A stretch of 64,000 nt of DNA from Pseudomonas viridiflava (GCF_900591205.1 NZ_UUPU01000104.1:1-64000), one strand, 5' to 3'; positions 33,603 through 42,747 are shown, numbered from the stretch's first letter. Notes: generated by a model from the letters alone, not told the origin. A program made the numbers and translations.

Positions 33603-34982
33603 ATGCGCCAGATCTGGAAACCTTTTCGAGCCCTTTATTTCGCCTCCTTGATGATGCTGATTGGCTCCGGCCTGCTCAGTACCTACCTGGCCTTGCGCCT
33701 GGCGGCCGACCATGTCGACAGCTTGTGGGTGGGTGCGCTGATGGCGGCCAACTATTTTGGCCTGGTGCTGGGTGGCAAGATCGGGCATCGCCTGATCGGC
33801 CGTGTCGGGCATATCCGGGCTTATGCCACCTGTGCCGGGATCGTCGGTGCGGCGGTGTTGGGTCATGGCCTGATCAACTGGCTGCCGGCCTGGATCGTGC
33901 TGCGGATGATTGTGGGCTTGGGGATGATGTGCCAGTACATGGTGATCGAAAGCTGGCTCAATGAGCAGGCGGACGCCAAGCAGCGTGGCGCGGTGTTCAG
34001 CGGCTACATGATCGCTTCCTACCTGGGGTTGGTGTTGGGCCAACTGATCCTGGTGATGCACCCCCAGCTCGGCCTCGAGTTGCTGATGCTGGTGGCGCTG
34101 TGCTTCGCCCTGTGCCTGGTGCCGGTGGCCATGACGCGCCGCATTCACCCGGCGCCTCTGCACCCGGCGCCGATGGAGCCGCGCTTCTTTATCAAGCGTG
34201 TGCCGCAGTCGCTGAGTACTGTGCTGGGGGCGGGTTTGATCGTGGGTTCTTTCTACGGTCTGGCGCCGCTGTATGCGTCTCAGCAGGGGCTCACCACCGA
34301 GCAGGTGGGTCTGTTTATGGGTAGCTGCATTTTTGCCGGCCTGGTGGTGCAGTGGCCGTTGGGCTGGCTGTCGGACCGCTATGATCGCGCACTGCTGATT
34401 CGTTGCTTTGCCCTGTGCCTGGCGGTGGCTGCGCTGCCTTTGGCGGTGCTGACTAAAGTGCCGCTGGAGGTCTTGTTCGTGGCGGGCTTCGTGTGTTCCC
34501 TGGTGCAGTTTTGCCTGTATCCGCTGGCGGTGGCGTTTTCCAATGACCACGTGGAAGGTGACCGCCGCGTATCGCTCACGGCCATGTTGCTGGTGACTTA
34601 CGGCGTGGGCGCCAGCATCGGGCCGTTGCTGGCCGGTGTGGTGATGAAAATGTTCGGCAGCCACATGCTGTACGCATTTTTCAGCCTGTGCGCGTTGATT
34701 CTGGTGTGGCGCATCCGGCCCAAAGCTGTGACCAACCTGCACCAGGTGGACGACGCACCGCTGCACCATGTGGCGATGCCCGACAGCATGTCCAGCTCGC
34801 CGTTGGTGGCTTGCCTTGATCCGCGGGTGGATGAGGCCGTGGTGCAGGAGCAGATGCAGACTGCCGCGCCTGAGCCCGAGGCCGAGCCCGACCCAGCGGT
34901 GGATGAGCCGGCCGCCGAGGTGCCAACTGACCCACTGGACCCGGACGAACATCCCCACGACTTAAGCAGGGCGCGCCCCTGA
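33603..34982 (+). CDS. MFS transporter (YcaD-like)
   Basis: 459 residues with about 12 membrane helices; N-terminal RALYFASLMMLIGSGLLSTYLALRL, a loop-2/3 motif NYFGLVLGGKIGHRLIGRVGHIR and the mirrored GWLSDRYDRALLI at the second half, as in major facilitator proteins. The closest remembered group is the YcaD/PA3355-type permease found beside flgZNMA in Pseudomonas; substrate unknown. A cytoplasmic tail of about 75 residues is unusual: acidic and proline-rich (EPEAEPDPAVDEPAAEVP). AAGGAG lies 12 nt before the ATG. Convergent with flgZ over a shared terminator. Confidence 0.88.
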   Translation: MRQIWKPFRALYFASLMMLIGSGLLSTYLALRLAADHVDSLWVGALMAANYFGLVLGGKIGHRLIGRVGHIRAYATCAGIVGAAVLGHGLINWLPAWIVLRMIVGLGMMCQYMVIESWLNEQADAKQRGAVFSGYMIASYLGLVLGQLILVMHPQLGLELLMLVALCFALCLVPVAMTRRIHPAPLHPAPMEPRFFIKRVPQSLSTVLGAGLIVGSFYGLAPLYASQQGLTTEQVGLFMGSCIFAGLVVQWPLGWLSDRYDRALLIRCFALCLAVAALPLAVLTKVPLEVLFVAGFVCSLVQFCLYPLAVAFSNDHVEGDRRVSLTAMLLVTYGVGASIGPLLAGVVMKMFGSHMLYAFFSLCALILVWRIRPKAVTNLHQVDDAPLHHVAMPDSMSSSPLVACLDPRVDEAVVQEQMQTAAPEPEAEPDPAVDEPAAEVPTDPLDPDEHPHDLSRARP

Positions 34983-34986
34983 AAGT

Positions 34987-35025
34987 AAAAACGGGCAGAT
35001 CCCATCAGGATCTGCCCGTTTTTTT
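34987..35025. terminator. Bidirectional terminator between MFS gene and flgZ
   Basis: AAAACGGGCAGATCC / GGATCTGCCCGTTTTTTT with CATCA loop; A-run and T-run on either side serve both strands. Confidence 0.93.
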
Positions 35026-35042
35026 GACGCGATCTTTAAGGT

Positions 35043-35792
35043 TTAAAAATCGTCGTCTTTGTCGAAGCGCCGTGCTTCGCGTTGCAGTTGGTAAACGAAC
35101 CGCTCGACTTGGCGCTGTACCAAGCCGCTCATGTTGTGGAAGCGCACGCCGGCGAAGGTGGTGTTGATCTTCTCTTCGAAGTGCAGGTAACGCAGTTCGA
35201 CGGAGGTGGTCATGCTGCCAAACGGCAGGGCGGCGATAAAGCGGTCGTAGACCTGGCCCAGTTGCAGGCGCTCGGAGATGTCCCCTTCAAAGCGCAATTT
35301 GCAGCCGGTGGCGGAAATATCCAGCAGTTTGCCGTTGACCGGGGCTTTGAGCTTCTCGCCTCCCAGCTCGATGTTGACCAGTTGGGCCAGCTTCAAGGCG
35401 GCGCGAAAAGCGTTGCGGCGCTGGTGGTAGACCACCTCATCGGGCAGGCTGCCGGTGTAGATGCGGTGGCCGTCCTTTTCGCTGATGCTCAGGCTGCCGT
35501 TGCTTTCCCACGCGACGCGTACGCCGTCGTGGAAGCCTTCGATGCGGAAGGGCTCGCCGTTTTCCAAGTGACGTTCGCCGTCACGCGGGATCATTTCGTC
35601 CAGGGCCAGGGTGCCGCTGTCCCGGTCGACGTCCACCAGGTAGCTCTGAAAGCGCTGGCTGCGTTCGTGGAAGGTGATGATCAGCGGGTCATGGCTTTCT
35701 TGCAGCATCCGCAGGGTGCCGGCGATTTCCAGAGGCGTGGTGAGGACCTTGGGGGGCTGCGGAGCATCTTCCGCATTAAGGGCGTTGAACAC
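35043..35792 (-). CDS. flgZ: FlgZ, PilZ-domain flagellar brake protein (YcgR-like)
   Basis: Cyclic-di-GMP-binding protein that slows or reprograms the flagellar motor. 249 residues: N-terminal YcgR domain (residues about 15-115, LEIAGTLRMLQESHDPLIITF) and PilZ domain (about 120-235) with the c-di-GMP motif QRRNAFR and DISATGCKLRF. The start is a GTG at 35792, 7 nt after GGAAGA (and downstream of GGAGAT), which gives the N-terminus known in Pseudomonas ([M]FNALNAEDAPQPP); the ATG 16 codons upstream lacks support. Last gene of flgA-flgM-flgN-flgZ. Confidence 0.93.
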   Translation of the reverse strand: MFNALNAEDAPQPPKVLTTPLEIAGTLRMLQESHDPLIITFHERSQRFQSYLVDVDRDSGTLALDEMIPRDGERHLENGEPFRIEGFHDGVRVAWESNGSLSISEKDGHRIYTGSLPDEVVYHQRRNAFRAALKLAQLVNIELGGEKLKAPVNGKLLDISATGCKLRFEGDISERLQLGQVYDRFIAALPFGSMTTSVELRYLHFEEKINTTFAGVRFHNMSGLVQRQVERFVYQLQREARRFDKDDDF

Positions 35793-35888
35793 GGTTCTTC
35801 CATCTCCAGACAAAATACGACTACACGCAAAAGCAGGCATTCTGCCAGTATGTGGCGCGCCTTGGATAGGCCACGCTGTAAACCGGCA

Positions 35889-36359
35889 TCAGGCTTGGCT
35901 GCGGGTGCTTGGCTTGACCAGGCGCGAGGTGGAACCCTGGGCGTTGTAAAGCGCCGGAGGCTCTCCGCCGTGAAGTATACGCAACTGGTTGGCGGTCGTA
36001 GCTTGCTGAAGCTGGATCGACTGACCGTTGAGCAGGTTGGCTTCCTGGCACTGGGCGAGCAATTGATTGAGTTCTTTGCTCTGGGCCAGTAGTTGATCGC
36101 CGACCGAGGAGTGGCTGGCCAGTTGCGCCAGGCCATCGTGGTCTGCCGCAAGGCCCAGGCTGATAAGGATCTGGCTGCGTTTTTTGCCGTGCTGTTCCAG
36201 CAGCACAATCAATGACTGCTTGCGCGCCAGAATTTCTTCCAGCAAGGGCATGTCGCGGCCGTAGAGGGCCAAGGATTCCTCCTTGAGCAGCTCGAGCAGC
36301 TGTTGCGTCGGCGCGTGATCATCAATGATCAGTTGAAGCAATTGTTCGTCGTGATGCAT
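35889..36359 (-). CDS. flgN: FlgN, export chaperone for hook-associated proteins
   Basis: 156 residues, mostly helical (LLQLIIDDHAPTQQLLELLKEESLALYGRDMPLLEEILARKQSLIVLLEQ), ending in a polar tail. Binds FlgK and FlgL and pilots them to the flagellar export gate. Located between flgM (48 nt upstream) and flgZ, the normal Pseudomonas order. Confidence 0.93.
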   Translation of the reverse strand: MHHDEQLLQLIIDDHAPTQQLLELLKEESLALYGRDMPLLEEILARKQSLIVLLEQHGKKRSQILISLGLAADHDGLAQLASHSSVGDQLLAQSKELNQLLAQCQEANLLNGQSIQLQQATTANQLRILHGGEPPALYNAQGSTSRLVKPSTRSQA

Positions 36360-36407
36360 GGCTGGCCTTGGGGTTTAAGCGTCCAAAAGCCCGGCGCAGG
36401 CCCTTGC

Positions 36408-36731
36408 CTAGCGCTCGGCTTCGAAATTAAGCAGCTTGCTGGCTACACGGTTGCTGTCGACTTTATAGCTGCCATCGGCGATTGCCTGTTTCAACTCGGC
36501 CACACGGGCTTTATTGACGACGGGTTGATCGCGCAGCGAGTCAGTGACCTTCTGCAACTGTTGAGCCTCATTGCTCAGGTGTACGGATTCCCCGCTCTGG
36601 CTGGCGCTCGCCTGTTCTGCCTTGACGGGCAGTGGCTGGGCCTTGGCTTCTACGCTGTCCTTGGCACCTGTGGTGCGCGTGGAGCCGGTCGTGGCCGGGG
36701 TGTTATTTAAACGACTGAAATCAATGACCAT
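36408..36731 (-). CDS. flgM: FlgM, anti-sigma-28 factor
   Basis: Holds FliA (sigma-28) inactive until it is exported through the finished hook. 107 residues: disordered N-terminus (MVIDFSRLNNTPATTGSTRT), a conserved C-terminal sigma-binding part (VNKARVAELKQAIADGSYKVDSNRVASKLLNFE). A FliA-type promoter directly upstream (36769-36795) gives the usual late-gene boost. Confidence 0.94.
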   Translation of the reverse strand: MVIDFSRLNNTPATTGSTRTTGAKDSVEAKAQPLPVKAEQASASQSGESVHLSNEAQQLQKVTDSLRDQPVVNKARVAELKQAIADGSYKVDSNRVASKLLNFEAER

Positions 36732-36768
36732 GATAAAAAAACCTCTGGGTATTTGGACGCTTGCCATG

Positions 36769-36795
36769 TTTTCGGCCATACCCGGACAAACTTTA
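36769..36795 (-). promoter_or_regulatory. FliA (sigma-28) promoter of flgM
   Basis: On the minus strand TAAA, 15 nt, GCCGAAAA; consensus TAAA-N15-GCCGATAA (one mismatch). It ends 38 nt before the flgM ATG. Confidence 0.85.
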
Positions 36796-36872
36796 GGCTC
36801 GAATGACAATAAACTGCACAGGCCGGCACCCAACCGACAGTGTAGGAAAAGCCGGCGTCCGACACCAGTGGT

Positions 36873-37637
36873 CTATAAAGCTACCTCCACTTGGCCAGGG
36901 GCGGTTACTCGCGCCTTGATCACTCGGTTGGAGTTGAGGTTCTTGACCCGGATCTGCTCGCTCATGCCGCCGTTGGACAGCGCTTCGCCCGGCATCTTGA
37001 CCTGCAGACCACCGCTGCTGGCGGAAATCACTACCTGATCGCCCTTGCGAATCACTTCCGCCTGCTCAAGATGCACCAGAGTGATGACTTGGTCAGTGAC
37101 CACTGGTCGGGTCAATTTCTGCCCGATGGCCTGGTCGAGGGACGTCAGGTAGCCCTGGTTGATCATGCTGATATCGCGTTCGCGTAGCACCACATCCTCG
37201 AAACCGATGATGCCGGTGCGTTTCAGCGGGCGCGCAACCACCACCACATCCCGGAACAGTTTGACCTGGGCCGGGACAAATACGGTCCAGGGCGAGGCCC
37301 CTTCACAGCGGACCTTGACCGTCACGCGGCCGATCGGCTGGGCGGGGCTTTCCAGGGAGGCTGTCAATTCCTTGTCGCACATCGGCATGCGCAAGCGCGG
37401 GTCCAGTTGGTTGACCTGGATTTCATAACGCCCCGGCGTCTGGGTGGTAGCCAGATAATCTTCTACAGTGAACTCAAGAAAGCCTTGAGTGACGCCGATA
37501 AGTAGATCAGGCAAGGTGACGTTGTCTGCGCGGGCCGTGGCGTTCAGGCTCAAAGCAAGCAACGCCACCCAGGCGCAGAGCAATCTGCGGTACTGTGGGA
37601 ATCGAAGGCGTCGGGAAACTGTCGTTTTAATATCCAT
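36873..37637 (-). CDS. flgA: FlgA, P-ring assembly chaperone
   Basis: Periplasmic chaperone for FlgI polymerisation into the flagellar P ring. 254 residues with signal peptide (RLLCAWVALLALSLNATARA, about residues 18-37) and a C-terminal SAF domain (ARPLKRTGIIGFEDVVLRERDIS; GQKLTRPVVTDQVI; GDQVVISASSGGLQVKMPGEAL). A sigma-54-type promoter lies so close (37651-37664) that the mRNA would start almost at this ATG. No good ribosome site is visible, so the exact start deserves a check. Confidence 0.9.
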   Translation of the reverse strand: MDIKTTVSRRLRFPQYRRLLCAWVALLALSLNATARADNVTLPDLLIGVTQGFLEFTVEDYLATTQTPGRYEIQVNQLDPRLRMPMCDKELTASLESPAQPIGRVTVKVRCEGASPWTVFVPAQVKLFRDVVVVARPLKRTGIIGFEDVVLRERDISMINQGYLTSLDQAIGQKLTRPVVTDQVITLVHLEQAEVIRKGDQVVISASSGGLQVKMPGEALSNGGMSEQIRVKNLNSNRVIKARVTAPGQVEVAL

Positions 37638-37650
37638 AGCCAACCAAATA

Positions 37651-37665
37651 GCAAAGCTCGTGCCG
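37651..37665 (-). promoter_or_regulatory. Sigma-54 promoter of flgA
   Basis: On the minus strand CGGCACGAGCTTTGC: GG and GC separated by 10 nt, matching the -24/-12 rule. FleQ/FleR-dependent transcription is inferred. Confidence 0.65.
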
Positions 37666-37729
37666 TTTAGTGTTAGGGGGCGCGCTGCCCTGCAGGTATA
37701 GCCAAAGGTTTTAGCGTAGGAGTAAAGGC

Positions 37730-38662
37730 ATGGCAGGTGTAATGGATTCAGTAAACCAGCGCACACAGCTGGTAGGGCAGAATCGCCTGGAGTTGTTGCT
37801 TTTTCGCCTGGATGGCAAACAGCTGTATGGCATCAACGTGTTCAAAGTGCGGGAAGTGCTGCAATGCCCCAAGCTGACGATCATGCCCAAGTCCAGCCCG
37901 GTGGTGTGCGGTGTCGCCAATATCCGAGGTGCGACCATTCCGATTCTCGACCTGTCGCTGGCCACCGGTTCGGCGGGCTTGCAGGACCGCGAGAACCCGT
38001 TTGTCATCATTACCGAATACAACACCAAGACTCAGGGCTTCCTGGTGCGCTCGGTAGAGCGCATCGTCAACATGAACTGGGAAGAGATCCATCCGCCGCC
38101 CAAGGGCACCGGTCGCGATCATTACCTTACGGCCGTGACGCGAGTGGATAACCAGTTGGTGGAAATCATCGACGTGGAGAAGATCCTCGCCGAAGTGGCC
38201 CCTACCTCGGAGTCGATTTCCGTGGGTGTGGTGGACGCCGAAACGGCACACAAGGCGATCTCGCTGCGGGTGCTGACGGTGGATGACTCCTCGGTGGCGC
38301 GCAAGCAGGTGACCCGTTGCCTGCAAACCGTCGGCGTCGAGGTGGTGGCCCTCAATGATGGTCGCCAGGCGTTGGATTACCTGCGCAAGCTGGTGGATGA
38401 AGGCAAGAAGCCGGAAGAAGAATTCTTGATGATGATCTCCGACATCGAGATGCCGGAAATGGACGGTTACACCCTCACGGCCGAGATACGCAACGATCCA
38501 CGCATGCAAAAATTGCATATCATCCTGCATACTTCATTGTCGGGCGTATTCAATCAGGCGATGGTCAAGAAGGTCGGTGCCGATGACTTCCTGGCCAAAT
38601 TCCGTCCTGATGACCTGGCAAACCGGGTAGTCGACCGGATCAAGGCAGCAGATCACGGCTAG
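37730..38662 (+). CDS. cheV: CheV, CheW-response regulator hybrid
   Basis: Chemotaxis adaptor coupling receptors to CheA. 310 residues: CheW domain (residues about 14-160, LELLLFRLDGKQLYGINVFKVREVLQC; PILDLSLATG; VDNQLVEIIDVEKIL) and a receiver domain (about 180-305, VLTVDDSSVARKQ; phospho-acceptor Asp in MMISDIEMPEMDG; the TSLSG Thr region and KFRPDDLANRV). The GTAGGAGT ribosome site supports the ATG. Divergent from flgA, upstream of cheR. Confidence 0.96.
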   Translation: MAGVMDSVNQRTQLVGQNRLELLLFRLDGKQLYGINVFKVREVLQCPKLTIMPKSSPVVCGVANIRGATIPILDLSLATGSAGLQDRENPFVIITEYNTKTQGFLVRSVERIVNMNWEEIHPPPKGTGRDHYLTAVTRVDNQLVEIIDVEKILAEVAPTSESISVGVVDAETAHKAISLRVLTVDDSSVARKQVTRCLQTVGVEVVALNDGRQALDYLRKLVDEGKKPEEEFLMMISDIEMPEMDGYTLTAEIRNDPRMQKLHIILHTSLSGVFNQAMVKKVGADDFLAKFRPDDLANRVVDRIKAADHG

Positions 38663-38704
38663 GGGGTTTTCCCTGGCGGTCACACGATTTAAGAGGCGGT
38701 ATCA

Positions 38705-39532
38705 TTGTCTACGGGTAATTTGGATTTCGAACAGTTCCGGGTCTTCCTGGAAAAAGCCTGTGGCATATTGCTCGGTGAAAACAAGCAATACCTGGTATCC
38801 AGCCGTCTCAACAAACTGATGGAACAGCAGGGCATCAAATCACTGGGCGAGCTGGTTCAGCGTATCCAGGGCCAGCCGCGCAGCGGGCTCAAGGAAATGG
38901 TGGTGGATGCCATGACCACCAACGAAACCCTGTGGTTTCGCGACACCTACCCCTTTGAGGTGCTCAAGAGCAAGGTGTTGCCGGAGGCGATCAAGGCCAG
39001 CCCAGGGCAGCGCCTGCGCATCTGGTCGGCCGCCTGCTCTTCGGGGCAGGAACCGTATTCGATCTCAATGTCCATCGACGAGTTCGAGCGGACCAACATG
39101 GGCCAGCTCAAGGCCGGCGCGCAAATTGTTGCCACCGACCTGTCCGGCACCATGCTCACCAATTGCAAGACCGGCGAGTACGACAGCCTGGCCCTGGGCC
39201 GTGGTTTGTCCCAGGAGCGCCTGCAACGTTATTTCGACCCGAAAGGGGCGGGGCGTTGGGCGATCAAGGCGCCGATCAAGAGCCGCGTGGAGTTCCGCTC
39301 GTTCAACCTGCTCGACAGCTACGCCAGCCTTGGCAAGTTCGACATGGTGTTCTGCCGCAACGTGCTGATCTACTTTTCGGCCGAGGTGAAGAAAGACATC
39401 CTGTTGCGCATCCATGGCACGCTCAAGCGCGGCGGTTATCTGTTCCTTGGTGCGTCCGAGGCGCTGAACGGCCTGCCGGATCACTACCAGATGGTGCAGT
39501 GCAGCCCGGGGATCATTTACCAGGCCAAATAA
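38705..39532 (+). CDS. cheR: CheR, chemotaxis protein methyltransferase
   Basis: SAM-dependent methylation of receptor glutamates. 275 residues: N-terminal helical domain (LDFEQFRVFLEKACGILLGENKQYLVSSRL) and C-terminal Rossmann domain (IWSAACSSGQEPYSISM; VFCRNVLIYFSAEVKKDIL; GGYLFLGASEAL). The start is TTG at 38705, preceded by AAGAGGCGG; this gives the normal N-terminus ([M]STGNLDFEQF). A REP-derived terminator follows. Confidence 0.95.
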   Translation: MSTGNLDFEQFRVFLEKACGILLGENKQYLVSSRLNKLMEQQGIKSLGELVQRIQGQPRSGLKEMVVDAMTTNETLWFRDTYPFEVLKSKVLPEAIKASPGQRLRIWSAACSSGQEPYSISMSIDEFERTNMGQLKAGAQIVATDLSGTMLTNCKTGEYDSLALGRGLSQERLQRYFDPKGAGRWAIKAPIKSRVEFRSFNLLDSYASLGKFDMVFCRNVLIYFSAEVKKDILLRIHGTLKRGGYLFLGASEALNGLPDHYQMVQCSPGIIYQAK

Positions 39533-39545
39533 GCCGGACTCGGTC

Positions 39546-39586
39546 AAAAATGTGGGAGCTGGCTTGCCAGCTCCCACATTTTTTTT
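39546..39586 (+). terminator. REP-derived terminator after cheR
   Basis: A perfect 18-bp inverted repeat from AAAAATGTGGGAGCTGGC (39546-39563) to 39583 with a 2-nt centre, followed by more T. It has the REP core TGTGGGAGCTGGC but no spacer, so two REP heads appear fused and now serve as a strong bidirectional terminator. Confidence 0.9.
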
Positions 39587-39721
39587 CTGCGGCAAATTTC
39601 AAGAGAGCGGCAACTCCCCATTGCCGCTTTACTGGCGCTACGCGGAAACCGCTTGCCGCTTTTCTGGCATTGCCGCCGGCAAATACCCTGCAAACCCTTG
39701 ATTTACGGGCCCCGCGAAAAC

Positions 39722-39736
39722 TGGCATGCGCCTTGC
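39722..39736 (+). promoter_or_regulatory. Sigma-54 promoter of flgBCDE
   Basis: TGGCATGCGCCTTGC: -24 TGGCAT and -12 TTGC with GG and GC 10 nt apart, 45 nt before the flgB start. FleR/FleQ-dependent early-middle flagellar expression is inferred. Confidence 0.9.
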
Positions 39737-39780
39737 TATGACCTTGTTACGAAAAGCAGGTCAGCCTAAAGGTTTCCGCC

Positions 39781-40188
39781 ATGAGCATCAGCTTCGATAA
39801 AGCGCTCGGTATCCACGAACAAGCCCTGGGCTTCCGCGCCCAGCGTGCCGAAGTCCTGGCTAACAACATTGCCAACGCCGACACCCCGAACTACAAGGCT
39901 CGGGACCTGGACTTCTCCGCCGTGCTCGCCGCACAGCAGGACAAGACCAAAAACGGCACCTTCGCCTTGAACATGACCAACAGCCGTCATATCGAAGCGC
40001 AAGGCTTGAGCAGTGGTGACGAGTCGCTGCTGTATCGCACGCCGATGCAGCCGTCGATCGACCAGAACACTGTCGACGCCCAGCTGGAGCAATCGGCCTA
40101 CGCCGAAAACTCGGTGAACTTCCAGGCCAGCTTTACCCTGCTCAACAGTAAATTCAAAGGGCTGATGTCAGCCCTGCGTGGAGAGTAA
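39781..40188 (+). CDS. flgB: FlgB, proximal rod protein
   Basis: Builds the proximal rod of the flagellar basal body after type III export. 135 residues with the rod-family motif VLANNIANADTPNYKARDLDF at residues about 26-46 and the C-terminal helix YAENSVNFQASFTLLNSKFKGL. Starts 45 nt after the sigma-54 promoter; flgC follows after 3 nt. Confidence 0.96.
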   Translation: MSISFDKALGIHEQALGFRAQRAEVLANNIANADTPNYKARDLDFSAVLAAQQDKTKNGTFALNMTNSRHIEAQGLSSGDESLLYRTPMQPSIDQNTVDAQLEQSAYAENSVNFQASFTLLNSKFKGLMSALRGE

Positions 40189-40191
40189 GCC

Positions 40192-40644
40192 ATGTCCCTA
40201 GCCAGTGTTTTCAATATTGCCGGCAGTGGCATGAGCGCGCAGACCACGCGTTTGAACACCGTCGCCAGTAACATCGCCAACGCCGAAACCGTGTCTTCGA
40301 GCATTGACCAGACCTACCGCGCTCGTCATCCGGTGTTCGCCACCATGTTCCAGGACGGCCAGGCCGGCCAGAGCGGCAGCGGCGCTTCGCTGTTCCAGAA
40401 CCAGGATGCCGCAGGCCAGGGCGTGCAGGTGCTCGGCGTGGTTGAAGACCAGAGCAATCTGGAAGCCCGCTACGAGCCGAATCACCCGGCAGCCAACGAA
40501 AAAGGCTACGTGTACTACCCGAACGTCAACGTGGTCGAGGAAATGGCAGACATGATCTCCGCCAGCCGCTCGTTCCAGACCAACGCGGAAATGATGAACA
40601 CCGCCAAAACCATGATGCAGAAGGTCCTGACCCTGGGTCAGTGA
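40192..40644 (+). CDS. flgC: FlgC, proximal rod protein
   Basis: 150 residues; motif TVASNIANAETVSSS near residue 23 and the C-terminal helix MISASRSFQTNAEMMNTAKTMMQKVLTLGQ. Exported rod component, same operon, 16 nt before flgD. Confidence 0.96.
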   Translation: MSLASVFNIAGSGMSAQTTRLNTVASNIANAETVSSSIDQTYRARHPVFATMFQDGQAGQSGSGASLFQNQDAAGQGVQVLGVVEDQSNLEARYEPNHPAANEKGYVYYPNVNVVEEMADMISASRSFQTNAEMMNTAKTMMQKVLTLGQ

Positions 40645-40660
40645 TAAGGGGCGCCAAATA

Positions 40661-41380
40661 ATGGCCATCGTTGATACCAGTACCAACACGGCAGTCCAGA
40701 ACCTTTTCAACTCCAAGGTCCAGACCGCGACGGATAGCGTCTCCAGCGTTTCCACTGCTGCTACCGGCAGTCAGTCGCTGGGTAAAGATGCATTCCTGCA
40801 ACTGCTGGTTACCCAGTTGAAAAACCAGAACCCGCTGTCGCCTCAAGACAACGGCGCGTTCGTGGCTCAGCTGGCGCAGTTCAGCAGCCTGGAAGGCATC
40901 AACACCTTGAACGACTCGGTGAATGCGATTTCCAGCAACTTCAGTTCCTCACAGGCGCTGCAGGCTTCGTCGCTGGTGGGGCGCTCGATCATCACCCAGA
41001 CCGACAAGGCCCTGGTGGATACCAGCAAGAGCATGACCGGTTCGGTGGCAGTGACGTCGGCGACGGGCAACGTCGCGGTAAAAATCACTGACGCGAACGG
41101 CAACGTAGTGCGCACCCTCGATCTGGGTGCCCAGAGCGCCGGTACGTCCGACTTTATCTGGGATGGTAAAAACGACGCGGGCGAGGTTGCCTCGGCTGGG
41201 ACTTACACCTTCGCGGCCACTACCAAGAATGACGCGGGCGAGTCGGTGGCCCTGACAACTTCGCTGCCGGCCACGGTAACCAGCGTAACGTTGAGCAAGA
41301 CCGGCGGCGAAATGCTGCTGAACCTCGCGGGCGGCATGGGCAGCGTCAAGCTGTCGCAAATTCAGACTATCGGTACATAG
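40661..41380 (+). CDS. flgD: FlgD, hook cap/scaffold protein
   Basis: Caps the growing hook so that FlgE polymerises. 239 residues: N-terminal export region, GKDAFLQLLVTQLKNQNPLSPQDN (residues about 44-67), then an Ig/tudor-like FlgD domain (KITDANGNVVRTLDLGAQSAGTSDFIWDGKNDAGEVASAGTYTF). Lies directly before flgE. Confidence 0.96.
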   Translation: MAIVDTSTNTAVQNLFNSKVQTATDSVSSVSTAATGSQSLGKDAFLQLLVTQLKNQNPLSPQDNGAFVAQLAQFSSLEGINTLNDSVNAISSNFSSSQALQASSLVGRSIITQTDKALVDTSKSMTGSVAVTSATGNVAVKITDANGNVVRTLDLGAQSAGTSDFIWDGKNDAGEVASAGTYTFAATTKNDAGESVALTTSLPATVTSVTLSKTGGEMLLNLAGGMGSVKLSQIQTIGT

Positions 41381-41411
41381 AGCCGGCTAAATACGGCAGA
41401 GGGAGAGAAAC

Positions 41412-42728
41412 ATGTCTTTTAATATCGGCCTTAGCGGCCTCTATGCGGCCAACAAACAACTGGACGTGACCGGCAACAACATCGCCAACGTCGCGACCAC
41501 TGGTTTCAAGTCGTCCCGTGCGGAATTCGCCGACATTTACGCGGCGTCCAAACTGGGCACCGGCCAGAACAGCATCGGCAACGGCGTGAACCTGGCGGCG
41601 GTGTCCCAGCAGTTCACTCAGGGCGACGTGAACAACAGTGGCGGCATCCTGGACATGGCGATCCAGGGCGGTGGCTTCTTCGTACAGAAAGGCAGCGACG
41701 GTTCGCTGGAGTACACCCGCAGCGGTGCTTTCCGTTCCGACAAAGATGGCTACATCACCAACAACACCGGGACCTCGCGCTTGCAGGGCTATGCAGCGGA
41801 TGCCGATGGCAACATCACCAAGGGCGGCCTGGTCGATCTGCAACTGAACCTGGGTAACCTGGCGCCGAAGGCTTCCAGCAAGGTGGACTCCACCAGTAAC
41901 CTGAACTCGTCGGAGACGGCGATTAATCAGACGAACAAGCCATTCGATCCAACCGACACCAGTACGTTCACCACGCAGTACAGCACCAGCTTGTACGACA
42001 CCCAGGGCAACTCGCACACAATGGTGCAGTACATGGTCAAGACGGACTCCAACGAATGGAAGTCCTATACCTTGATCGACGGGCGCAACCCTGACGGCAC
42101 CCCGATCAGCGGCAGCGGCGCCGTGGCGCCTGTTGCTTCTACGCTGACGTTCGACACCGCAGGTAAGCTCGCCGGGATCGTAACTCCGCCCAGCACTGAT
42201 TCAAACACCACCCTGACCATCAGCGACTGGAAGCCCGGTGCCTTGGTCAATGGCGTCTGGACCGATAACGGCGCCGCTGCCAACCCAGGCGGTATTGCTG
42301 TCAACATGTCGAACATTACCCAATACAACTCGGCCAGCTACCGCAACCCACCGGTCACCGATGGTTACGCCACTGGCCAGATCACCGGCCTGAAAATCGA
42401 CGGCAGCGGTGTACTCTTCGCCACGTTCAGCAACCAGCAGAGCAAGGCCATCGGCCAGATCTCCCTGGCCAGCTTCAACAATGAACAGGGCCTGCAGCCA
42501 TCGGGCGGCACCGCCTGGAGAGAGACCTTCGCTTCGGGCCAGCCGGGTTACGACACTCCGCAAGCCGGCACCCTGGGTTCAATCGTGGCCAACTCCCTGG
42601 AGAACTCCAACGTCAACCTGACCAACGAGCTGGTGGACCTGATCAAGGCCCAGAGCAACTACCAGGCGAACGCCAAGACCATCTCCACCCAGAGCACCAT
42701 CATGCAGACCATCATTCAGATGACCTGA
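41412..42728 (+). CDS. flgE: FlgE, hook protein
   Basis: Main hook subunit, 438 residues. N-terminal FNIGLSGLYAANKQLDVTGNNIANVATTGFKSS and C-terminal ENSNVNLTNELVDLIKAQSNYQANAKTISTQSTIMQTIIQM are the conserved helices that pack in the hook core; the middle is the variable surface domain. GGGAGAG ribosome site. It is the last flagellar gene here: a terminator follows, and flgF, which follows flgE in P. aeruginosa, is absent. Confidence 0.96.
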   Translation: MSFNIGLSGLYAANKQLDVTGNNIANVATTGFKSSRAEFADIYAASKLGTGQNSIGNGVNLAAVSQQFTQGDVNNSGGILDMAIQGGGFFVQKGSDGSLEYTRSGAFRSDKDGYITNNTGTSRLQGYAADADGNITKGGLVDLQLNLGNLAPKASSKVDSTSNLNSSETAINQTNKPFDPTDTSTFTTQYSTSLYDTQGNSHTMVQYMVKTDSNEWKSYTLIDGRNPDGTPISGSGAVAPVASTLTFDTAGKLAGIVTPPSTDSNTTLTISDWKPGALVNGVWTDNGAAANPGGIAVNMSNITQYNSASYRNPPVTDGYATGQITGLKIDGSGVLFATFSNQQSKAIGQISLASFNNEQGLQPSGGTAWRETFASGQPGYDTPQAGTLGSIVANSLENSNVNLTNELVDLIKAQSNYQANAKTISTQSTIMQTIIQMT

Positions 42729-42747
42729 TGCGGTAGTGCTCCACAAG

